64,000 bases of DNA from Schlegelella_A sp965246805. GTDB taxonomy: Bacteria; Pseudomonadota; Gammaproteobacteria; Burkholderiales; Burkholderiaceae_C. The notes beneath the pieces are model-generated. The model made no database searches. It worked only from the letters and a program-made list of their open reading frames with translations, and was not told the origin of the DNA. Numbering within the stretch: position 1 is the stretch's first letter; each line of letters opens with the position of its first letter. This document shows positions 25,970 through 35,757 of the stretch, piece by piece. A program made the position numbers and the translations under genes. Where the stretch lies: contig CBDFFO010000003.1 in assembly GCA_965246805.1 (NCBI GenBank), forward strand, positions 558,001 through 622,000, written 5' to 3'.

Positions 25970-28654
25970 ATGTCCCATCGCCTCGTCTCCAAGGCCGCGC
26001 TCGTCGCGGGTGTTCTCGTCGCCACGCTGCCGTCGGCATGGAGCCAGGCGCGCTTCGATTTCGACAAGACGCCCGGCAACCTGCCGAAGACCGTGGTGCC
26101 GTCGCGTTACGCGCTGACGCTCAATCTCGACCCGGCCCTCGACACCTTCCAGGGCCACGAAGAGATCACGCTGCGGGTTCGGGCGGCGACCAAGAGCGTC
26201 GTGCTGCACGCGAAGGAACTCGTCGCCAGCAAGGTCGAGCTGGTGCAAGGCGGCGTCGTGCGCGAGCTGCGTTCATCGGCTGGCCCTTTCTCGCAAAGCT
26301 GGTCGCTCGATCCCACCGACGGCGCACCGATCGGGCCGGGCGCGTACACGCTGCGCATCGACTACACCGGCAAGGTCAACGCGCAGGCCTACGGCATCTT
26401 CCACGCCAACTACAAGCTCGACGGCAAGCCGGCGCGGATGCTCTCGACGCAACTCGAAGCGACCGACGCGCGCGGCGTGTTCCCCAGTTTCGACGAGCCG
26501 TCGTTTCGCGCGGTGTTCGACATCACGCTGCGCACGCCGAAAGAAATGGAAGTCGCGGCCAACATGCCGGAAGCGTCGTCGCGCGCCGAGGGCGAGTCGG
26601 TGGTCCACCACTTCAAGCCGACGCCGCCGATGCCGAGCTACCTCGTCGCATTCGTCGTCGGCCACTTCGACGTGTCGAGTGGCCAGGCCGACGGCATTCC
26701 GATCCGCGTGCTGACCGCGCCGGGCAAGCGCGAGCAGGGCAGCTACGCGCTGAAGGTGAACGAGCTGGTGGTGCCCTACTACAACCAGTACTTCGGCATC
26801 AAGTACGCGCTGCCGAAGCTCGACGTGATTGCGGTGCCCTCGACGATGCAGGGCGCGATGGAGAACTGGGGCCTCATCACCTACACCGAAACGGCGCTGC
26901 TCTACGACCCGGCCAAGAGCAACCCGCGCACGCAGCGCGCCGTGTTCGGCGTGGTCGCGCACGAGACCGCGCACCAGTGGTTCGGCAACCTCGTCACGGC
27001 GGCGTCATGGGAAGAGATCTGGCTCAACGAAGCCTTCGCCACCTGGATGGCGAACAAGGCGACGTTGAAATTCAACCCCGAGTGGCACACCGATCTCGAC
27101 GGCCGTGCCGCCATCGACGGCGTGATGGCCAGCGACGTCGGCAGCGCGACGCGCGCGATCCGCTCCGGCCCGGTGAGCGAGGCGGCGGTGTTCGATGCGT
27201 TCGACGGCATCACCTACGTGAAGGGCGGTGCGGTGCTCAGCATGGTCGAGCAATGGCTCGGCCCCGACGTGTTCCGTGCCGGCCTCGGCAGCTACATGCG
27301 CGAGCGCAAGTTCTCGAACGCGACCGGTGCCGACCTCTGGTATCACATGTCGAAGGCGTCGAAGCGCGACGTGCTCGCCTTGACCAAGAGCTGGACCGAC
27401 CAGCCCGGTTATCCGCTCGTCAGCGTCGTGGCCACGTGCGACAACGGCACGACGCATGTCGACGTCTCGCAGCGACGCATGACCGATGGCGTGAGCGACG
27501 CGCCGGCGAAGGAAGCGCTGGCACCGACGTGGCGGGTGCCGATGCAGCTGTCGCGCGACGCCGATCGCAGCACCGTGCTGCTCACCAGCGCAACGCAGCG
27601 CTTCGACCTGAAAGGCTGCAGCGCGGCGCCGGTGGTGGCCAATGCCGGCGGCATCGGCTACTACCGCGTCGCCTACGACGCGGCCGGCAGCGAGGCGCTG
27701 ATGAAGGCGTTCGTCACGCTCGATCCGCGCGACCAGGTCACGCTGCTGAGCGACACCTTCGCGCTCGCCCAAGCCGGCCAGATCCCGATGGCGCGCTGGC
27801 TCGCGCTGGTCGCGCAGGTGCCGAAGGTCGATGGCCCGGCGCGCAGCACGCTGATGGATTTCGCCGCCAACGGCTTCGCTTTCCTCGACACGGCGTTCGC
27901 CGATGCGAGCGTGCCATCGCCTTCGCCGATGCAGAAGTCGATTCGCGCCTCGGCTCGCGCGGTGTTTGCACCCGAGCTCGCGCGCGTCGGCTGGGTCGAT
28001 CGGCCGGGTGACGATTCGCAGACCCTGAAGCAGCGCGGCGCCCTGATCGAGCGCCTCTCGCGCTTCGACGACCAGCCCACGATCGACCAGGCGTTGAAGC
28101 TCTTCGACGCCGACCAGGCCGGCACCGCGCCGCTGCCCGGTTCCATCCGCGCCTCGGTGCTGATGTCGGCCGGCATGCATGGCGGCCCGCAACGCTTCGA
28201 TCAACTGCTGGCGCGCTTGAAGAGCGCGAACGGCGAAGAGGAGCGCGTGACCGATGCGGTGGCGCTCGCCGGAACGCCCGACGAACACCGCGTGCGCATG
28301 CTGCTCGACGGGTCGCTCACGAACATCAGCACCCCGAACATCAACATGATGTTGCCGATGTTCATCTCCGAACGGTCGGCGCGAGGTTCGATGGTGTACG
28401 ACTACCTGGTCCAGCACTGGGACGAGTATCTGAAACTGTCGAGCGGCGGCTTCGGCGGCCGCTACCGGATGCTGCCCGCCGCGTCTTCGCATTTCAACGA
28501 GACCCAGCGCGCAGACCGCCTGCTCGCCGACCAGCAGCGCTTCAACGGCGCCGACGGCGCGTTGCCCGCAGGCCGCGCGGCGTCGCGCATTCGCTTGCTG
28601 GCGGCGGTGAGGCAGCGCGAGGCCGGGCCGCTCGGCGACGCGCTGTCGCATTGA
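25970..28654 (+). CDS. Secreted M1-family aminopeptidase
   Basis: An 894-residue zinc aminopeptidase with a signal peptide (MSHRLVSKAALVAGVL ... SAWSQA). The exopeptidase motif GAMEN is near residue 294, the zinc site HETAH near 330 with the third ligand in LNEAFATW. An M1 N-terminal beta domain precedes it and an ERAP1-like helical C-terminal domain follows. It releases N-terminal residues from peptides, probably in the periplasm. ATG at 25970 has GGAG upstream; longer in-frame starts add non-homologous sequence. Confidence 0.93.
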   Translation: MSHRLVSKAALVAGVLVATLPSAWSQARFDFDKTPGNLPKTVVPSRYALTLNLDPALDTFQGHEEITLRVRAATKSVVLHAKELVASKVELVQGGVVRELRSSAGPFSQSWSLDPTDGAPIGPGAYTLRIDYTGKVNAQAYGIFHANYKLDGKPARMLSTQLEATDARGVFPSFDEPSFRAVFDITLRTPKEMEVAANMPEASSRAEGESVVHHFKPTPPMPSYLVAFVVGHFDVSSGQADGIPIRVLTAPGKREQGSYALKVNELVVPYYNQYFGIKYALPKLDVIAVPSTMQGAMENWGLITYTETALLYDPAKSNPRTQRAVFGVVAHETAHQWFGNLVTAASWEEIWLNEAFATWMANKATLKFNPEWHTDLDGRAAIDGVMASDVGSATRAIRSGPVSEAAVFDAFDGITYVKGGAVLSMVEQWLGPDVFRAGLGSYMRERKFSNATGADLWYHMSKASKRDVLALTKSWTDQPGYPLVSVVATCDNGTTHVDVSQRRMTDGVSDAPAKEALAPTWRVPMQLSRDADRSTVLLTSATQRFDLKGCSAAPVVANAGGIGYYRVAYDAAGSEALMKAFVTLDPRDQVTLLSDTFALAQAGQIPMARWLALVAQVPKVDGPARSTLMDFAANGFAFLDTAFADASVPSPSPMQKSIRASARAVFAPELARVGWVDRPGDDSQTLKQRGALIERLSRFDDQPTIDQALKLFDADQAGTAPLPGSIRASVLMSAGMHGGPQRFDQLLARLKSANGEEERVTDAVALAGTPDEHRVRMLLDGSLTNISTPNINMMLPMFISERSARGSMVYDYLVQHWDEYLKLSSGGFGGRYRMLPAASSHFNETQRADRLLADQQRFNGADGALPAGRAASRIRLLAAVRQREAGPLGDALSH

Positions 28655-28891
28655 AGAATCTTCGCCAACCGTCGCCCGGCCGCACGGCCTTTTCAAAGTG
28701 ATTCGTGCGGTGCAAAAAATCCTGAAGGCAGGGGGCGGGTCGGTTCGATGACGAGGCTGTCACGAATGGCAGCCTCAGCATCCGATTAACGCGAAGAAAG
28801 CGGTGCTGTTCAAACGGCGATGCAGCGTGCGCATGCGTACGCTTCGGGCATCGCATTTCATCGGCACTCGTTTTGCCGCTTCCCCTTCGAC

Positions 28892-29635
28892 ATGCACCCG
28901 GCGATCCTCTTCATCGGCGAACCCGAAAATGCCGACACGTCGTCGTTGACGCTGGTCGGCTACCTGGCGAGCTTTCGCCTCGCAGCCACCTTTGAATCGG
29001 GGGTCGACCGTGCCCTGATGCGCGTGGCCGGCGGCGGTGTCGATCTCGTCGTGATCGACCTCCATGCGATCGCGAAAGACGATGCCGATCGCCTGATCCA
29101 GACGCTGTACGACCAGACCGTGCCCTTCATCCTCACGGCCGCCGGAGCCGATGCGTTCGACCGCGTGATCGGCCTCGAACGCGGAGCCGAAGACTTCATC
29201 GACCAGCCCTACCACCGGCGCGAACTCGTGGCCCGCATCCAGCTCGCGTTGCGCCGTGCGGGTCAACGCGGGGCCGTTCTGCCGCCGGGCGCGGAGCGCG
29301 TCGCGGCCGATGTGATCCGCTTCGATGGCTGGCAATTGCAATGTGGCTCGCGCCGCCTCACGTCGCCCGGTGGCGACAGCGCGGCGCTCTCGAGCCGCGA
29401 ATACGAACTGCTGTGCGCGCTGCTGGAAACACCGCGCAAGGTCGTGAGCCGCGCCGCGCTCGCACGCGAGATGGCGGGCGACGTGGAGCGCAGCGTCGAC
29501 CAGCTCGTCTCGCGGCTGCGTCACAAGTTCGGCGAGGGTCCGGCCACGCCGTCGCCGATCAAGACGGTGCGCGGCATCGGCTACCTGCTCGACGCGCAGG
29601 CGGTCCAGTCCGCGGCGGCCGCGGCCGAGCGCTGA
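28892..29635 (+). CDS. OmpR-type regulator with degenerate receiver domain
   Basis: A 247-residue protein with a receiver-like domain (1-120) and a C-terminal winged helix (about 140-235; SSREYELLCALLETPRKVVSR, VDQLVSRLRHKF, IKTVRGIGYLL). The phospho-acceptor-like Asp is present (VVIDLHA), but the N-terminal acidic pair is replaced (ILFIGEPEN) and the conserved Lys-Pro is QP (FIDQPYHRREL). It therefore probably works without ordinary phosphorylation. No histidine kinase is adjacent. ATG at 28892 (MHPAILFIGEP) preferred to 28820. Confidence 0.85.
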   Translation: MHPAILFIGEPENADTSSLTLVGYLASFRLAATFESGVDRALMRVAGGGVDLVVIDLHAIAKDDADRLIQTLYDQTVPFILTAAGADAFDRVIGLERGAEDFIDQPYHRRELVARIQLALRRAGQRGAVLPPGAERVAADVIRFDGWQLQCGSRRLTSPGGDSAALSSREYELLCALLETPRKVVSRAALAREMAGDVERSVDQLVSRLRHKFGEGPATPSPIKTVRGIGYLLDAQAVQSAAAAAER

Positions 29636-29866
29636 CTGCCGAGCCGGCGTCGGCCATCGGCGCCGGCACCCCCGCGAAGCGTCATCGGCCCTCGCGAGCG
29701 CGTTCGGCTGCGCAGGATCGACGCACTTCTTTGCGCCTCGTCGCCGGCATCAGGGGCCTGGTCACGCAGCTCACCCTCATCGCCAACTTCGACTGTCGCA
29801 AGCATCGTGCAGATCGGCGCGATTGCTGACAGCCGGACCCCCGGCGCCGGTACGGGGCAACGGGGC

Positions 29867-30995
29867 TCACGGTGCCGTTGCCGAGGCGACTGCCGGCGCC
29901 GGCATCGGTGCCGGCGCCTCGAGCGCTGGTGTCGTGGGCGCTGGTGTCGTGGGCGCTGGTGTCGTGGGCGCCGATGTCGTGGGCGCCGGTGTTCCGGGTG
30001 CCGATGTCGCGGGTGCCGGCGGTGCGCTCGGTGGCTGCGCCGCCAGGCGTTCCCACTGCGCCGGCACGTCGTCGCACGAGGTCGAGTAGCGGGACGGCGC
30101 GCGCTCTTTCACGCTCGCCTTGCCGGGCGTGAACTGCACGAGGTCGATGGCGAGCTGGTGCGCCGCCTTCTGCAGGCAGAGCTCGGTCATGCCGCGCAAC
30201 GCCGCCGAATCGTTCGCCAACCATTGCGAGATGTTGATCTCGGTCTCGCTCTGCACCGCTTGGTCGTTTCCCAAACCACCACACCGTCGCGGCGCAGCTT
30301 CGCCTGCACGATGAGGCGAAGCGCGAACTCCCTGTTGCCTTCGGCGCCGACCTCGGTCACGCCGACATCGAGCTGCCAGGGGCGTTGTTCTTCCACGGGC
30401 ACAACGCCGGGTTCGGATGCCGGCGGCTCCGTGACCACGATCGGCGCTGGCGGCGCCTTCGCATCGGCAGCCGCGACGCGCGCCACCTCGACGCCATGCG
30501 CACCGCGCAGCTCGGCGGCGAGCTGGCGCGCGAGCGTGTCGTGATACGGCATGTGCATCATCTGCTCGGCGAGTGACTTGGTCTTCAGCGCGACCGCATC
30601 GATCGACTCCGTGCGCACCGCGCCCACCACCCCGCCGGTGACCGCACCCACCGTCGTGGTGACCGGCACGACGAGCAAGAGGCAGAGCGGCATGAAAGGC
30701 CCCGTCGCGATGCACGCGGCGCCGCCCGCGAGTGCGCCATAGCCGCTGCCCGCACCAGCGCCGACGCCGGCGCCGACGACCTTGCCACCGGGCAGGCCGT
30801 CGACGTTCAACCGGGGATTCGACGCCATCGGCGCGATGTTCGCGCGGTGCAGGTCGAGATCCGCGGCGGGGGACGGGTGGCGCACCCCGATGCCAGGCCA
30901 GCGAGTGCAAGCCAGGTGCTCGTTGCGACGAGGGCCGTCGCGCGTCGGTGCCGCGCAGACCTCGAGGTGTGAAGCTGTCCCGGCTCGGTCGTCAT
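29867..30995 (-). CDS. Glycine-zipper lipoprotein, interrupted by two one-base frameshifts
   Basis: About 376 residues once repaired. The N-terminal frame gives a signal with lipobox LASGC (start 30995); the middle frame carries PRLNVDGLPGGKVVGAGVG, a Gly/Ala zipper, and ELRGAHGVEVARV; the last frame carries QAVQSETEINISQWLAND and a Pro/Thr/Ala repeat tail. Apparent missing bases are at the G run 30868-30872 and near 30258-30260. Each single-base repair restores a continuous protein-like frame, favouring sequencing error over a decayed gene. Function unknown; probably envelope-attached. Confidence 0.65.
29926..30015 (+). repeat. Six 15-base tandem repeats
   Basis: Three identical CTGGTGTCGTGGGCG units followed by three variants. 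On the minus strand they encode the repeating PTTPA tail of the lipoprotein. Copy number in such minisatellites often varies between strains. Confidence 0.85.
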
Positions 30996-31201
30996 CGCGC
31001 TCCCTTCGCCTTCGATGAGCGCGACAACGTCCGGCGCGCGCCAGACGCGAATGTACCGCCACGCCGATCAAACGCTCGCGCGCGCGGGGGTCGGCCCGAC
31101 ATCGGCGACGGCAACGAGCCGTGGCCGGAAGACATGAGCGGCAGCGCCATACGGGGGGCGTGCGGTGCCGTAGCTCGTCACCGTGGTGTCGCCTTGCGGC
31201 A

Positions 31202-31491
31202 TCACATCGCTCGCGAATCGCGCGCCGGCGGGTCGGCCATGCGCGTGGTGTAGCGCTGGCCCGCGTAGTCGTGGGTCACGTCGTCGCCGATCCGGCGGTG
31301 CTCGATCACGACGGGTAGCGTGTCATAGCCGCCGTTCGCGTTCGCTTCGACGTGGTTGCCGTTGCCGACGACACTGTGCCGGTGACCGGCGTGGCTGCCG
31401 AGTCCACGTTCGCCTACTCCGCCGCGTGGCTCGCGAGGGTCGTGGCTGCGAGCGCATCGAATGCGGCGACGGCGATGACGGCCGATTTCAT
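31202..31491 (-). CDS. Small secreted protein, apparent one-base frameshift
   Basis: From the ATG at 31491 a signal-like N-terminus (MKSAVIAVAAFDALAATTLA) runs to a TAG at 31416-31414. In the next frame a protein-like stretch (GYDTLPVVIEHRRIGDDV, THDYAGQRYTTRMADPPARD) ends at 31202. A single missing base near 31414-31420 would join them into about 96 residues. No family recognised. Could also be a true pseudogene. Confidence 0.45.
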
Positions 31492-31736
31492 GACAAGGTG
31501 CTCATCAGGCAGGCCGGTGAGTGGCGATGCTCGCACTCGGGTTCATGTTGCGGCTCGCAATTCCGATATCCCGGGGCGGGCAATAATTCTCGACGGCTCC
31601 GCCGTGCTGCTTCGTGCCGTTGTTGCCGCAGCTCGCGCGCGAGCTGTAAAGGTTTGCAAGTGAAGCCGCACGCGCTGGCGCGGCGCCTCTAGACTGAACC
31701 GAACAATGACCTCGGGTGCGCCCGTTGGAGCTCTGC

Positions 31737-33851
31737 ATGTCCTCTCGTCCGTTGTTGATCGCCGCGCTGGTGTGTGCGGGCTGGTTCGCCCCGTTCGGGC
31801 CGCAGGCGTCGTTCGCGCAGGACGCTGCCGCCGCACCGGCCGCAGCCGCGACGACCGCGCGCGTGATCGTCAAATACAAGTCAAGCTCGACGTTGATGCG
31901 GGTGCAGGCGCAGTCGGCAACGGGCACCCCGATGGCGCGCGCCCACGCGCTCGGTGCCCGCCTCGGTCTTGCGCTCGGTGGCGGCCCGGCGATCGGCGAT
32001 CGCACGCATGTCGTGATGGCGAGCGGCGTCACCTCGGCCGCGCTCGCGAAAAGCCTCGCGAGCCAGAGCGACATCGAATACGCAGTGCCGGACGAGCGCA
32101 AGTTCCGCCTCGCCGCGCCGAACGACCCGCACTACGTGGCGCGCGCGTACACGAGTTCGAGCAGCGGCGGCCCGCTTGTCGGCCAGTGGTACATGAAGCC
32201 GCCGGGCGCGGCGGGCACCAGCGCCAACACGGGGCTGGCCTCGATCAACGCCGAGCAGGCCTGGGACCTGACGACCGGCAGCTCATCGATCGTCGTGGCC
32301 GATATCGACACCGGCGTGCTGAAGGCGCACGCCGATCTTGTCGGCACCGCGATGCTGCCGGGCTACGACTTCGTCAGCGGCGACCTCAACAGCAACGGCA
32401 ACCCCGTCGGCACGTTCGTCGGTGCGAACGACGGCGACGGCCGCGACGCCGACCCGACCGACCCGGGCGACTGGGTGACGAGCGCCGAAGCGGCCGATCG
32501 CAACAGCCCGCTGTTCGGCTGCACGGTCGAGAACAGCTCGTGGCACGGCACGCAGACGATGGGCCTGATCGGCGCGAGCACCGACAACGCCCTGGGCATC
32601 GCGAGCGTCGGTCGCAACGTGCGCTTGCTGCCGGTGCGTGCGCTCGGCAAGTGCGGCGGCTACGACTCCGACATCCTCGCCGCGATGTATTGGGCCGCAG
32701 GCGTGCACGTCGACGGCGTGCCCGACAACACCACGCCGGCACGCGTCCTCAATGTGAGCCTGGGCGGCGGGACCACGTGCTCGCAGGCCTACCGGGACGC
32801 CATCGCCACCCTCACCGCGCTGAAGGTGGCGATCGTCGTCGCTGCGGGCAACGCGAACGGGCACGTGATCGGCGCGCCGGGCAATTGCCCCGGCGTCATC
32901 ACGGTTACCGCAATCAACCACGTCGGCACCAAGACGAGCTACTCCGACCTCGGCCCCGAGGCGGCGATCGCGGCGCCCGGCGGCAACTGCGCGCGCACCG
33001 GCGGCAGTGCCGCCTGCCTCTACCCGATCATGACGCTCGCGAACGCCGGCACCACGAGCGCTCTCGCCGGCGGCGACGTCTACACCGACAGCTTCATCCC
33101 GTCGCTCGGCACGAGCTTCTCGACACCGCTGGTGTCGGGCACGATCGCCTTGATGTTGTCGGTGCAACCGAGCCTGACGACGGCCGAGATCCGGTCGAAA
33201 CTCCAATCGACCGCACGCCCGTTCCCGACCACCGGCGCCGTCGGCGGCAACGTGCGCGCGTGCGCGGTGCCGACCTCGACGAGTGCCGACCAGGCCGAGT
33301 GCTACTGCACCACCGGCACCTGCGGCGCGGGCATGCTCGATGCGCACGCGGCGGTGCAATCGGTGGCGTCGACCGTGATGGTCCGTATCACCGTCACCCC
33401 CCCAACGCCGACCGCGGGCGCCGCGGTCGCGTTGACGGCCGCCGATTCGGTCGTGCCGAGCGGCCGCACGATCACGAGATATCTGTGGACCCTCGCCGAC
33501 GGCGGCGGCATCGTCAGCGGTTTCACGACCGCGGCCAATGCGGCGACCGTGTCGGCGACCCCGACCGCCGCCGGCACGTTCACCGTCGTGCTCACCACCA
33601 CCGACGACCTCGGCCTCCAGGCCAGCACGACCGCGAGCGTCGCCGTGGTCGCGAGCACGAAGTCCTCGACCCCGGCCGCGAACCCGCCCGTCACCCCCAG
33701 CGCGACCCCGCCTGCAGCAGCGGCGGGCGGCGGCGGGGCGATGAGCGACAGCTGGCTCGCCGGGCTGCTCGCCGCCGTGCTCGCGCTGGCGTGGGTACGC
33801 CGCCGCGAGCGAGCGCTCAGCGCGTCGACGCGGGCGTCGCGCAATTCCTGA
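31737..33851 (+). CDS. Secreted S8 (subtilisin) serine protease with C-terminal sorting-like tail
   Basis: A 704-residue protease: signal peptide (1-28), I9-like propeptide (~35-120, TARVIVKYKS...), catalytic domain with Asp in VVADIDTGV (~190), His in SSWHGTQTMGLIG (~268), oxyanion Asn in VVAAGNANG and Ser in LGTSFSTPLVSG (~459). A PKD/Ig-like domain follows (~545-640). The end is Gly-rich (GGGGAMSDSWLAG), then a hydrophobic helix and VRRRER, the layout of GlyGly-CTERM sorting tails. ATG at 31737 with GGAG upstream. Its last 35 bases overlap the convergent SPOR gene. Confidence 0.93.
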   Translation: MSSRPLLIAALVCAGWFAPFGPQASFAQDAAAAPAAAATTARVIVKYKSSSTLMRVQAQSATGTPMARAHALGARLGLALGGGPAIGDRTHVVMASGVTSAALAKSLASQSDIEYAVPDERKFRLAAPNDPHYVARAYTSSSSGGPLVGQWYMKPPGAAGTSANTGLASINAEQAWDLTTGSSSIVVADIDTGVLKAHADLVGTAMLPGYDFVSGDLNSNGNPVGTFVGANDGDGRDADPTDPGDWVTSAEAADRNSPLFGCTVENSSWHGTQTMGLIGASTDNALGIASVGRNVRLLPVRALGKCGGYDSDILAAMYWAAGVHVDGVPDNTTPARVLNVSLGGGTTCSQAYRDAIATLTALKVAIVVAAGNANGHVIGAPGNCPGVITVTAINHVGTKTSYSDLGPEAAIAAPGGNCARTGGSAACLYPIMTLANAGTTSALAGGDVYTDSFIPSLGTSFSTPLVSGTIALMLSVQPSLTTAEIRSKLQSTARPFPTTGAVGGNVRACAVPTSTSADQAECYCTTGTCGAGMLDAHAAVQSVASTVMVRITVTPPTPTAGAAVALTAADSVVPSGRTITRYLWTLADGGGIVSGFTTAANAATVSATPTAAGTFTVVLTTTDDLGLQASTTASVAVVASTKSSTPAANPPVTPSATPPAAAAGGGGAMSDSWLAGLLAAVLALAWVRRRERALSASTRASRNS

Positions 33852-34263
33852 AGCCGATGCGGCCCGCCGCATCGAGCTTTAGATCGGCGAGCTTCACGGC
33901 CGTTGCCGCGTCGATGCCGGAGACGCGATAGAGGTGGCCGCCGCCGCCGAGGCTCGCGGCCGGTGACTCGCCGCGCACATCGGTCCACGAGCCGGCTGGC
34001 AACGTCGCGTTCAGGATGCCTTCGGCCGCACCCGCATCGGCCGAACTGATCGGCCCGGACTCGAAGCAGAGGTTGTTCGAGGCGTCGGCCGGATCGCCGG
34101 CCTGCACGATCACCACCGCCTCCGGTCGCAACTGGCGGGTCATGCGGTCGGGTTCGCGGTCGCCGCGCGCATTCCACGGCGTGAGGCCATCGAGCCAGCC
34201 GGCAGTCCAGCCGAAGAACAGCACGTTCGCGAGCACCAGAATCGCGAGCAGAAGCCTCAACAT
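33817..34263 (-). CDS. Small membrane-anchored SPOR-like protein
   Basis: A 148-residue protein with an N-terminal membrane helix (LRLLLAILVLANVLFFGWTAG) and a periplasmic domain with two cysteines (NNLCFESGPIS, FRNCATP). The C-terminal half matches the SPOR-like pattern seen in short proteins next to birA in Burkholderiales. The start overlaps the birA stop (ATGTTGA), indicating translational coupling. Peptidoglycan binding is inferred only. Confidence 0.75.
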   Translation of the reverse strand: MLRLLLAILVLANVLFFGWTAGWLDGLTPWNARGDREPDRMTRQLRPEAVVIVQAGDPADASNNLCFESGPISSADAGAAEGILNATLPAGSWTDVRGESPAASLGGGGHLYRVSGIDAATAVKLADLKLDAAGRIGFRNCATPASTR

Positions 34264-35090
34264 GGCTTGCCTCCGGCCTCGAGGCCGGCCGTCGCGGTGC
34301 GACCCCCACGCGCCACCGGCCGCACACTGACCTCGCCACTCTCGATCTCGCGCACGCCCTCCGCCGTGCGCAAGCGCAAGGCCCCGCGCGCGGTTACGTC
34401 GAGCGCCACGCCCTCGAGCTCGGGCGCCGACGTGCGCACCGCGCGCCCGCGCAGCAGGTCGCGCGCCGCGAAGCGATCGACGAACGCGCCAAAGCCGTCG
34501 CGCTCAAACCGGGCCAGCGCATGCCGCAGCGGCGCGATCAGGCGTTCGAGTGCGCACGCCGGCGTCGCGTCGGGCTCGATCTCCTGCCAGCAGGCGAAGC
34601 CGGTCGACGCATCGTCGACCGCCTGCGGCTGCACGTTGATGCCGATGCCGATCACCGCGATGCGAGCGTCTGTGCGCGGCAGCGATTCGATCAGCACGCC
34701 GCCGAGCTTGCGACCGCTGCCGTCGAGATCGACCAGCCACAGGTCGTTCGGCCACTTGAGGCCGATGCGGCGCCGCGCCGCGCCCGGCCCCTCGAGCGCG
34801 TCGGCGATCGCGACACCGACCGCGAGCGAGAGGCCCGACCAGTCGCTCGCGGCCAGCGGCAACGCGAGCGAACAGGTGAGCGAACGCCCGGCGCTCGACT
34901 GCCACGCGCGGCCGCGCCGCCCGCGACCGGCGCGTTGGCGCTCGGCGATCAGCAGGGTGGGCGGGAATCCGACTGCGCTCGCGTCACCCGCCGTCCGGGC
35001 CCGCTCGAGCAAATCGGAATTGGTCGACCCGGTCTCGGCGACGCGCTCGACCTGCAACCCGGGCCACGCCATCGCCAACCGGTCTGCCAT
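34257..35090 (-). CDS. birA: Biotin--[acetyl-CoA-carboxylase] ligase
   Basis: A 277-residue enzyme attaching biotin to acetyl-CoA carboxylase. Signatures: ETGSTNSDLLERA, the biotinyl-AMP loop RQRAGRGRRGRAWQS, and LKWPNDLWL. It lacks the N-terminal DNA-binding wing of E. coli BirA, so it is the ligase-only type without repressor function. ATG at 35090 (MADRLAMAWPGLQVERV) chosen over 35162. Lies 17 bases downstream of the SET gene and couples to the SPOR-like gene. Confidence 0.92.
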   Translation of the reverse strand: MADRLAMAWPGLQVERVAETGSTNSDLLERARTAGDASAVGFPPTLLIAERQRAGRGRRGRAWQSSAGRSLTCSLALPLAASDWSGLSLAVGVAIADALEGPGAARRRIGLKWPNDLWLVDLDGSGRKLGGVLIESLPRTDARIAVIGIGINVQPQAVDDASTGFACWQEIEPDATPACALERLIAPLRHALARFERDGFGAFVDRFAARDLLRGRAVRTSAPELEGVALDVTARGALRLRTAEGVREIESGEVSVRPVARGGRTATAGLEAGGKPC

Positions 35091-35107
35091 GGCGCGCCCG
35101 GGCTCGC

Positions 35108-35632
35108 TTACCGCTTGGGCGCGAGCATCGTGCCGCGGCAGGCTGCGGCGCCGCAGCGGCACTCGTACTGCAGCTTTACCTTCGCGGTGTGGCGGCCTTC
35201 GAGCACCAGGCCGTAGTCGTAGTTCAGCTCCTCGCCCACCTTGATGCGGCGCAGCGCCTTCACGAAGATGCGGCCCTTCACTTCATCGGCCTCGCAGTTC
35301 GGCGCGCACGAATGGTTGATCCACTTCGCCTCGTTGCCGTGCACCTTGCCGTCGATGACGTGCTTGTCGTCGACGTGGAAGTAGAACGTGTGGAACGGGT
35401 TGTCGGGGTCATGCGGGTGGCGCTTCTCGGCCTGCTTCCAGGTGATGACCTCGCCGCGATACTCGATCACGAGATCGCCCTTTTCGATCGGCACCAGCGC
35501 GAACACGCCTTTGCCGTGCACGCCCGACGCGCGGACTTCGATGCGGCGTCTTCGGGGTTGGGTGGTGGCAAACGCCTGGCCCTTGGTGCCGGCAGCGGTT
35601 TTCGGGGCAGAACCAGCACGCGCGTCGCTCAT
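35108..35632 (-). CDS. SET-domain protein, putative lysine methyltransferase
   Basis: A 174-residue protein that is almost entirely a SET domain: GKGVFALVPIEKGDLVIEYRG at the N-side, the pseudoknot motifs WINHSCAPNC and GEELNYDYG, and a C-terminal post-SET-like CRCGAAACRG with clustered cysteines. It would transfer methyl from S-adenosylmethionine to lysine. Small SET proteins of this kind are widespread in Burkholderiales, and their substrate is generally unknown. Divergent from topB. Confidence 0.9.
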   Translation of the reverse strand: MSDARAGSAPKTAAGTKGQAFATTQPRRRRIEVRASGVHGKGVFALVPIEKGDLVIEYRGEVITWKQAEKRHPHDPDNPFHTFYFHVDDKHVIDGKVHGNEAKWINHSCAPNCEADEVKGRIFVKALRRIKVGEELNYDYGLVLEGRHTAKVKLQYECRCGAAACRGTMLAPKR

Positions 35633-35757
35633 CTATTTCTTTGGGTACATTGAATTCATGGGTGCGCGCGCGTGTAGGCGCGCGCGAGAAGCCCGGATTG
35701 TATGGACGCGGACTCGACGGCCACACCACCGAACACGAGAGACAGACAACAAACAAC

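Noticed and set aside
29926..30015. Possible CRISPR array
   Set aside because: 15-base direct repeats without spacers, in frame within a coding tail; not CRISPR.
31352..31663. Plus-strand 103-codon ORF
   Set aside because: Opposes a better-supported minus-strand reading and lacks any protein-like features.
31706..33931. 741-codon ORF overlapping the S8 protease
   Set aside because: Same-strand shifted frame; only the 31737-33851 frame has a signal peptide and catalytic motifs.
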